Positions 59,660-64,000 of a stretch of DNA of 64,000 nucleotides are shown piece after piece; position 1 is the stretch's first letter; each line of letters opens with the position of its first letter. The notes beneath the pieces are model-generated. The model saw nothing but the letters and a program-made list of their open reading frames with translations. It did not search any database and was not told the DNA's origin. Where the stretch lies: the NCBI RefSeq assembly GCF_002000025.1, contig NZ_MUZV01000002.1:365837-429836 (forward strand), read 5' to 3'. The DNA comes from Cognaticolwellia aestuarii (GTDB lineage: Bacteria > Pseudomonadota > Gammaproteobacteria > Enterobacterales > Alteromonadaceae). A program made the translations under genes and the position numbers.

Positions 59660-60673
59660 ATGTTGTCAGTTCCGGAAAAATTTACTGCCTTTCGTATTCA
59701 TAAAAATGACAAAACAATTACCAGTGGTTTTGAGCAAATTAGTCTTAATGACTTAACTGCTGGCGAAGTTGTGATCAAAGTTGCTTATTCAGACATTAAT
59801 TATAAAGATGCATTGGCAGCAACAGGTAAAGGACGCATTTTACGTACATACCCTTTAGTGGCTGGTATTGATTTATCAGGTGTTGTGGTCAGCTCAGAAG
59901 ACACCCGTTTTACTACCGGTGATAAAGTTTTAGTTTGTGGCGCACAACTCTCTGAGCTTTATGATGGTGGCTATAGCGAATTCGCCCGTGTTAAGGCTGA
60001 TTCTGTGGTTAATTTACCTAACGGTATGAGTTTACGTGATGTGATGGCATTAGGTACTGCGGGTTATACTGCCGCGCTAGCGATACAGCGTATGGAAGAT
60101 AACGGCCAAATTCCAGAGCGTGGACCTATTGTGGTTACTGGCGCTACAGGTGGTGTCGGTAGCTTTGCTATCAATATGTTGAGTAATATCGGTTATGAAG
60201 TGATTGCCTATACTGGTAAAACAGAACAAGAGCCTTACTTAAAAGCGTTAGGGGCAGTTGAGCTTATCAATCGCAATGATATTGAAATGGGCACCAAACC
60301 GCTTGAAAACGCACAATGGGGCGGGGCAGTTGATAATGTTGGTGGTGAGACCTTAGCTTGGTTAACTCGCACAACTAATGTCTGGGGCAATATTGCTTCT
60401 ATCGGTCTTGCTGGTGGTTTCAAACTTGAATCGACTGTCATGCCATTTATTTTGCGCGGTGTTAGTTTGCTTGGTATTAACTCGGTTGAAATGCCATTGT
60501 CGGTTAGGGCAACAGCATGGCAGCGTTTAGCGAGTGATTTAAAACCTAGTCAATTAGCACTTATTGCGCCAACAACAATTAAATTTTCTGATTTACCAAA
60601 TGCATTTGACGCCTATGTTAATGGCACGGTAACCGGCAGAACGGTTGTTGAAATTGACGCAAGCTTAGCTTAA
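59660..60673 (+). CDS. acuI: Acrylyl-CoA reductase-like MDR oxidoreductase (AcuI/YhdH family)
   Basis: 337-residue medium-chain dehydrogenase with NADPH fold (VVTGATGGVGSFAINML, about 157-173). N-terminal part FTAFRIHKND, and DINYKDALAATGKGRILRTYPLVAGIDLSG is typical of AcuI/YhdH. AcuI reduces acrylyl-CoA to propionyl-CoA and protects against acrylate. ATG 59660 with AAAGGGG upstream. The 200-nt gap after the dehydrogenase has no terminator, so co-transcription is possible. Confidence 0.88.
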   Translation: MLSVPEKFTAFRIHKNDKTITSGFEQISLNDLTAGEVVIKVAYSDINYKDALAATGKGRILRTYPLVAGIDLSGVVVSSEDTRFTTGDKVLVCGAQLSELYDGGYSEFARVKADSVVNLPNGMSLRDVMALGTAGYTAALAIQRMEDNGQIPERGPIVVTGATGGVGSFAINMLSNIGYEVIAYTGKTEQEPYLKALGAVELINRNDIEMGTKPLENAQWGGAVDNVGGETLAWLTRTTNVWGNIASIGLAGGFKLESTVMPFILRGVSLLGINSVEMPLSVRATAWQRLASDLKPSQLALIAPTTIKFSDLPNAFDAYVNGTVTGRTVVEIDASLA

Positions 60674-60796
60674 TACAATGTGAGCAATCTAGTGTCATAA
60701 AATGGTTATACCGATTGTTATTAAATTTACGATAAAAGCGGCTATAAAAACCCAAGCAAGTAATCATATAAAAATTACCTAAGAAGAGCGTGAACT

Positions 60797-61924
60797 ATGT
60801 CTGTTGTATTATTTAAAGAGTTAGTGACTAACAATGATAAAAAAATAGCGATAGCTGAATTAAATTCGCCAAAATCTCTAAATGCATTAAGTTTAGAAAT
60901 GATGACGTTATTAATCACGCAATTAACACTTTGGCAAGATGACGACGATGTTGTTTTAGTCATATTACAAGGTGCTGGTGATAAAGCATTTTGTGCTGGT
61001 GGCGATGTCGTTAGTTTATATCATGCGTTAACAGAGCAACGTAAAACGGTGCAGCCAAATGAAGAATTTGTTGTGCTTGATGAAACAACCATTCGTGATA
61101 ACTTAGCGTATGAGTTTTTTACCAAAGAATACTATTTAGACCAATTTATTCATGAATACAGTAAACCCGTTATGGTTTGGGGTGATGGTTATGTTATTGG
61201 CGGAGGAATTGGCTTATTCTCTGGTGCAAGTCATCGAGTAGTCACTGAAAAAACATTATTAGCTATGCCAGAAATTACCATTGGCTTATATCCAGATGTT
61301 GGGGCAAGTTGGTTTCTGAACAAAACGCCATCTAATATTGGTTTATTTTTGGGATTAACCGGTGCTATTTTTAATGCTGCTGATGCAAAGTATATTGGTT
61401 TAGCTGACGCGTTAGTCAATAGCACAGATCAACAAGCAATTATTGATCGTTTAATCACGGTGCAGTGGCAAGATAATGAAAAAAATCCGGCGTTATTATC
61501 AGAAGTTTTAACTGAGTTTTCTGCAAACAGCGAAACTGAACTCGCTTCAAACGTTAAAAGTAATGAAGCGCTTATCTCAAGGCTAACTGCTTATAATAAT
61601 TGTGCTGATATTCATCACGCCATTATCAATGAAGAATTTGATGATAAGTGGCTGCAAAGTGCACAAAAGAAATTAAAAAACGGTAGTCCTTTATCTGCAG
61701 CACTGATTTATCAGCAATTAACATCGAGTAAAGACTTTACGTTAGCGGAATGTTTTGCCAGTGAATTGAACTTGAGCTTACGCTGTTGTCAATATCCTGA
61801 ATTTTCAGAGGGCGTTCGCGCATTACTGGTTGATAAAGACAAATCACCTAATTGGCGCTATGAAAACATAAACAACGTTCCTGAAGAAACGGTTGATTGG
61901 TTCTTCACACCGTTTACCTCATAA
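60797..61924 (+). CDS. 3-hydroxyisobutyryl-CoA hydrolase (crotonase family)
   Basis: 375-residue crotonase-fold enzyme that in the valine pathway releases free 3-hydroxyisobutyrate from its CoA ester, so removing methacrylyl-CoA pressure. Motifs FCAGGDVVSLY, YSKPVMVWGDGYVIGGGIGLFSGASHRVVTEKT, AMPEITIGLYPDVGASWFL agree with HIBCH rather than simple hydratases. Member of the same plus-strand series. Confidence 0.9.
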   Translation: MSVVLFKELVTNNDKKIAIAELNSPKSLNALSLEMMTLLITQLTLWQDDDDVVLVILQGAGDKAFCAGGDVVSLYHALTEQRKTVQPNEEFVVLDETTIRDNLAYEFFTKEYYLDQFIHEYSKPVMVWGDGYVIGGGIGLFSGASHRVVTEKTLLAMPEITIGLYPDVGASWFLNKTPSNIGLFLGLTGAIFNAADAKYIGLADALVNSTDQQAIIDRLITVQWQDNEKNPALLSEVLTEFSANSETELASNVKSNEALISRLTAYNNCADIHHAIINEEFDDKWLQSAQKKLKNGSPLSAALIYQQLTSSKDFTLAECFASELNLSLRCCQYPEFSEGVRALLVDKDKSPNWRYENINNVPEETVDWFFTPFTS

Positions 61925-61991
61925 TTAACACACGTGCGTGATTCCACTTTAACGGAACTGCGCCGAAAAATTGAATATTAAAGGAAAAAAA

Positions 61992-62753
61992 ATGAATTTG
62001 AATGATAAAACAATTGTTGTTACGGGTGGTGGCCAAGGTTTAGGTCGTGCTATGGCATTAAACTTAGCAAAATCTGGTGCTAAGTTAGCCTTGATTGATC
62101 TCAATGAAGAACAACTACAAACAACGGTTGCTTTAATTGAAGAAGCAGGTTCACAAGCAAAGTACTACTTAGCGAATGTGACGAATGAAAGCGAAGTAGA
62201 AGCGACGTTTGCAAAAATTAATGACGACTTCTCAGGTATCGATGGCTTGATCAATAATGCTGGTATTTTACGTGATGGCATGTTTGTTAAAGCGAAAGAC
62301 GGTGTTGTTAGTAAAAAAATGTCATTAGATCAATTTCAATCAGTCATTGATGTCAATTTAACTGGCGTGTTTTTGTGTGGCAGAGAAGCTGCAGTTCACA
62401 TGATCGAAGGTAAACGCAAAGGCGTTATCATCAATATGTCGTCAATTGCCCGTGGTGGTAATATGGGGCAAACGAATTATGCCGCATCGAAAGCGGGTGT
62501 CGTTGCAATGACAGTTACATGGGCAAGAGAGCTGGGTCGTCACGGTATTCGTGTTGGTGCAATTGCTCCTGGTGTTATTCGCACGGCAATGACAGATGCA
62601 ATGAAACCTGAAATGCGTCAACGCTTAGAAAGCATGAAGCCGGTTGGGCGTTTAGGTGAAGCGGATGAAATTGCTCATACCGTTAACTATATTCTTGAAA
62701 ATGAGTTTTTCACCGGCCGAGTAGTAGAAATTGACGGTGGTCTTTGCATGTAA
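61992..62753 (+). CDS. Short-chain dehydrogenase/reductase (FabG-like)
   Basis: 253-residue Rossmann-fold NAD(P) oxidoreductase. Cofactor motif TGGGQGLG (11-18), NNAG (88-91), catalytic Ser150 or Ser151, Tyr163 and Lys167 (YAASK). Likely 3-hydroxyacyl-CoA or similar dehydrogenase in this gene group. ATG 61992 follows AAGGAA; an upstream TTG at 61971 is less likely. Ends with a terminator. Confidence 0.9.
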   Translation: MNLNDKTIVVTGGGQGLGRAMALNLAKSGAKLALIDLNEEQLQTTVALIEEAGSQAKYYLANVTNESEVEATFAKINDDFSGIDGLINNAGILRDGMFVKAKDGVVSKKMSLDQFQSVIDVNLTGVFLCGREAAVHMIEGKRKGVIINMSSIARGGNMGQTNYAASKAGVVAMTVTWARELGRHGIRVGAIAPGVIRTAMTDAMKPEMRQRLESMKPVGRLGEADEIAHTVNYILENEFFTGRVVEIDGGLCM

Positions 62754-62782
62754 GTTTGAGCATGCTTACAGTAAATGCAATG

Positions 62783-62806
62783 AAAGACGAGATTTTCTCG
62801 TCTTTT
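62783..62806 (+). terminator. Terminator after the SDR gene
   Basis: AAAGACGAGA / TCTCGTCTTT, a 10-bp stem with a 3-nt loop and short T run; closes the icmF-to-SDR series. Confidence 0.8.
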
Positions 62807-62849
62807 GTTCATATACGCAGCGCTAAATTTGAGAGTTAAGAAGAGTTAA

Positions 62850-63398
62850 ATGAATAAAGCACTATTTTTAGATAGAGATGGCATCATCAATGTTGACCAT
62901 GGCTATGTACATAAAATTGAAGATTTTGAATTTGTTGATGGTATTTTCGATTTATGTCGATTAGCCGTATCTAAAGGTTATCAAATTTTTGTCATTACCA
63001 ATCAGGCAGGTATTGCTAGAGGCTATTACGACAAAGTCACCTTTGAGACATTATCTAACTGGATGGTCGATGTTTTTAATGATCAGGGAATAACGGTTAG
63101 TAAAGTGTATTATTGTCCTCATCACCCTTCAAAAGGGGTAAATGAATTTGTTATGCCCTGTAATTGTCGAAAACCTGAACCTGGAATGATCATACAAGCA
63201 CAACAAGAGTTTTCTCTTGACCTAACTGAAAGTATTTTTATTGGTGATAAACCTTCAGATATGCAAGCGGCAAGTAATGCAGGTATTAAAACTAGAATTT
63301 TAATTGATAGCCGCTATACTAATGAGCCACATAAAGTGCAACTTTCAGACATTATTAAGCTTGATGCGTTAAATCAAGCGAGTAATTACCTAAAGTAG
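62850..63398 (+). CDS. gmhB: D-glycero-beta-D-manno-heptose 1,7-bisphosphate 7-phosphatase
   Basis: 182-residue HAD phosphatase in ADP-heptose synthesis for lipopolysaccharide core. Nucleophile and general acid are Asp8 and Asp10 in FLDRDGIIN; VITNQAGIARGYY; a zinc site CPHHP...CNCRKPEPGM, and IGDKPSDMQAA. In E. coli gmhB also stands just ahead of an rRNA operon, as it does here. Confidence 0.93.
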   Translation: MNKALFLDRDGIINVDHGYVHKIEDFEFVDGIFDLCRLAVSKGYQIFVITNQAGIARGYYDKVTFETLSNWMVDVFNDQGITVSKVYYCPHHPSKGVNEFVMPCNCRKPEPGMIIQAQQEFSLDLTESIFIGDKPSDMQAASNAGIKTRILIDSRYTNEPHKVQLSDIIKLDALNQASNYLK

Positions 63399-63472
63399 TG
63401 TTGATTTATCAGCGTATTGTTCAATAAAAAAGCAAACAAACCACTTTTATCAATTTAATTGCAATTAGCGGT

Positions 63473-63500
63473 TGACGTGGGGCGATAAATCTCTAAAATG
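63473..63500 (+). promoter_or_regulatory. rRNA operon promoter P1
   Basis: TTGACG (63473-63478), 16-nt spacer, TAAAAT (63495-63500), then a GC-rich GCGCTCC discriminator, as expected of a stringently controlled promoter. Confidence 0.75.
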
Positions 63501-63641
63501 CGCTCCACTTCTTCGGGACAAGCCGAAGAGGCGGTTTTAATAAGTTATCGTACGCAGTTTAGGCTGATTTGATTAACTTAACGTTTTAAAGATAGGTTTT
63601 AAATATTCTGAAAAGAAAGTTTAAAAACTTTCAAAAAAACG

Positions 63642-63669
63642 TTGACATTAAAACCTGAGAGCGTATTAT
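63642..63669 (+). promoter_or_regulatory. rRNA operon promoter P2
   Basis: Consensus TTGACA (63642-63647), 16-nt spacer, TATTAT (63664-63669). A/T tracts upstream (63610-63640) look like an UP element, and the discriminator ACGCCTCC is GC-rich. Confidence 0.88.
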
Positions 63670-64000
63670 ACGCCTCCTGCTTCGGGGCTACAGCAACGAA
63701 GTCAAGTAAATAACGAATGAGATTATTTACTACTTATCTTAACGATAAGTTTCTTTAACAATTAGTTATCATGCAATTTGTGTGGACACTCACATTAACG
63801 TTGATTTTACATAGTTACCTATTTCCTCGGAAAGAACGTAACAAAAAAACAGCTTAATATGATGTCACACAAAAATAAGTATCATTTAGGCCTTCGGGTT
63901 TAAATATACGTTTTATGTAGTTTTTATCTTCTTTAGTCGGATAGATAGAAACACGACAGAATTCATTGAGCAGCATCACTTGTTGATGCACAAACGATTT
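63670..64000 (+). other. rRNA operon leader (16S starts beyond right edge)
   Basis: Untranslated leader with a boxA-type antitermination element, TTCTTTAACAATTA at 63751-63764, followed by the GTGTGGACACTCAC segment familiar from 16S leaders of related bacteria. The final bases carry short dyads such as ATCACTTGTTGAT. The mature 16S 5' end is not in the window. Confidence 0.8.

Noticed and set aside
63505..63540. tRNA-like stem between the rRNA promoters
   Set aside because: Only one short hairpin is present; no cloverleaf or CCA-end pattern.
1..64000. CRISPR array, prophage, toxin-antitoxin or defence island
   Set aside because: No regularly spaced repeats, phage structural genes or defence-type domains were seen in any frame.

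Overview
The window comes from an AT-rich gammaproteobacterium. Its gene content and order (trp operon next to rnm-yciO-scpAB-rluB, rnd-ycgL-ycgN, a LiuR-controlled leucine-degradation operon, a fused IcmF mutase, gmhB in front of an rRNA operon) point to a marine member of Alteromonadales such as Colwelliaceae. This placement is inferred from the genes alone. Almost all of the window is chromosomal housekeeping and catabolic sequence. The only mobile DNA seen is a decayed IS3-type remnant near 52.5-52.8 kb.

Left part (1-13 kb). A partial acetolactate synthase gene lies on the minus strand. It is preceded by an untracked Leu/Val-rich leader peptide and an attenuator hairpin. Then come a DUF4136 lipoprotein, an exported VOC-fold protein, a periplasmic solute-binding protein, an alpha/beta hydrolase and glnS. 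Convergent to glnS is a complete tryptophan operon, trpE-G-D-CF-B-A, with overlapping stop and start codons. It has its own attenuator: an 18-residue leader peptide with three consecutive Trp codons, followed by a terminator hairpin.

Middle part (14-37 kb). Divergent from trp runs a plus-strand series: rnm (yciV), yciO, scpA, scpB, rluB, rnd, ycgL, a MltB-type lytic transglycosylase, ycgN and a DUF6500 gene. After a gene-poor stretch with two small minus-strand genes come a gamma-class carbonic anhydrase, pntAB, an AGCS symporter, a DEAD-box helicase, a cysteine-rich unknown, a diguanylate cyclase, a KefB-like antiporter, a patatin phospholipase and a DUF3718 protein.

Right part (37-64 kb). 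A minus-strand operon, liuR-liuA-liuB-liuC-liuD-liuE-scoA-scoB, takes isovaleryl-CoA (from leucine) to acetoacetate and acetyl-CoA. A divergent thiolase gene can finish acetoacetyl-CoA. Two near-perfect 16-bp LiuR-type palindromes lie between liuR and the thiolase gene. Next are an unknown exported protein, a TonB-dependent siderophore receptor paired with a PiuC-type dioxygenase, and a very small protein that carries an apparent Fe(II)/2-oxoglutarate facial triad. An AraC-family regulator is divergent from icmF, with two 16-bp direct repeats exactly 21 bp apart in front of it. Downstream of icmF follow a DmdC-like acyl-CoA dehydrogenase, an AcuI-like acrylyl-CoA reductase, a 3-hydroxyisobutyryl-CoA hydrolase and an SDR. 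Together they look like a branched short-chain acyl-CoA module for isobutyryl-CoA, methacrylyl-CoA and acrylyl-CoA. The window ends with gmhB and then the tandem promoters and boxA leader of an rRNA operon whose 16S gene begins beyond the right edge.

No CRISPR array, prophage, defence island or clearly new multi-gene system was found. The most interesting items are regulatory (two attenuators, the LiuR sites, the AraC-type repeats), the mini-dioxygenase and the acyl-CoA cluster.
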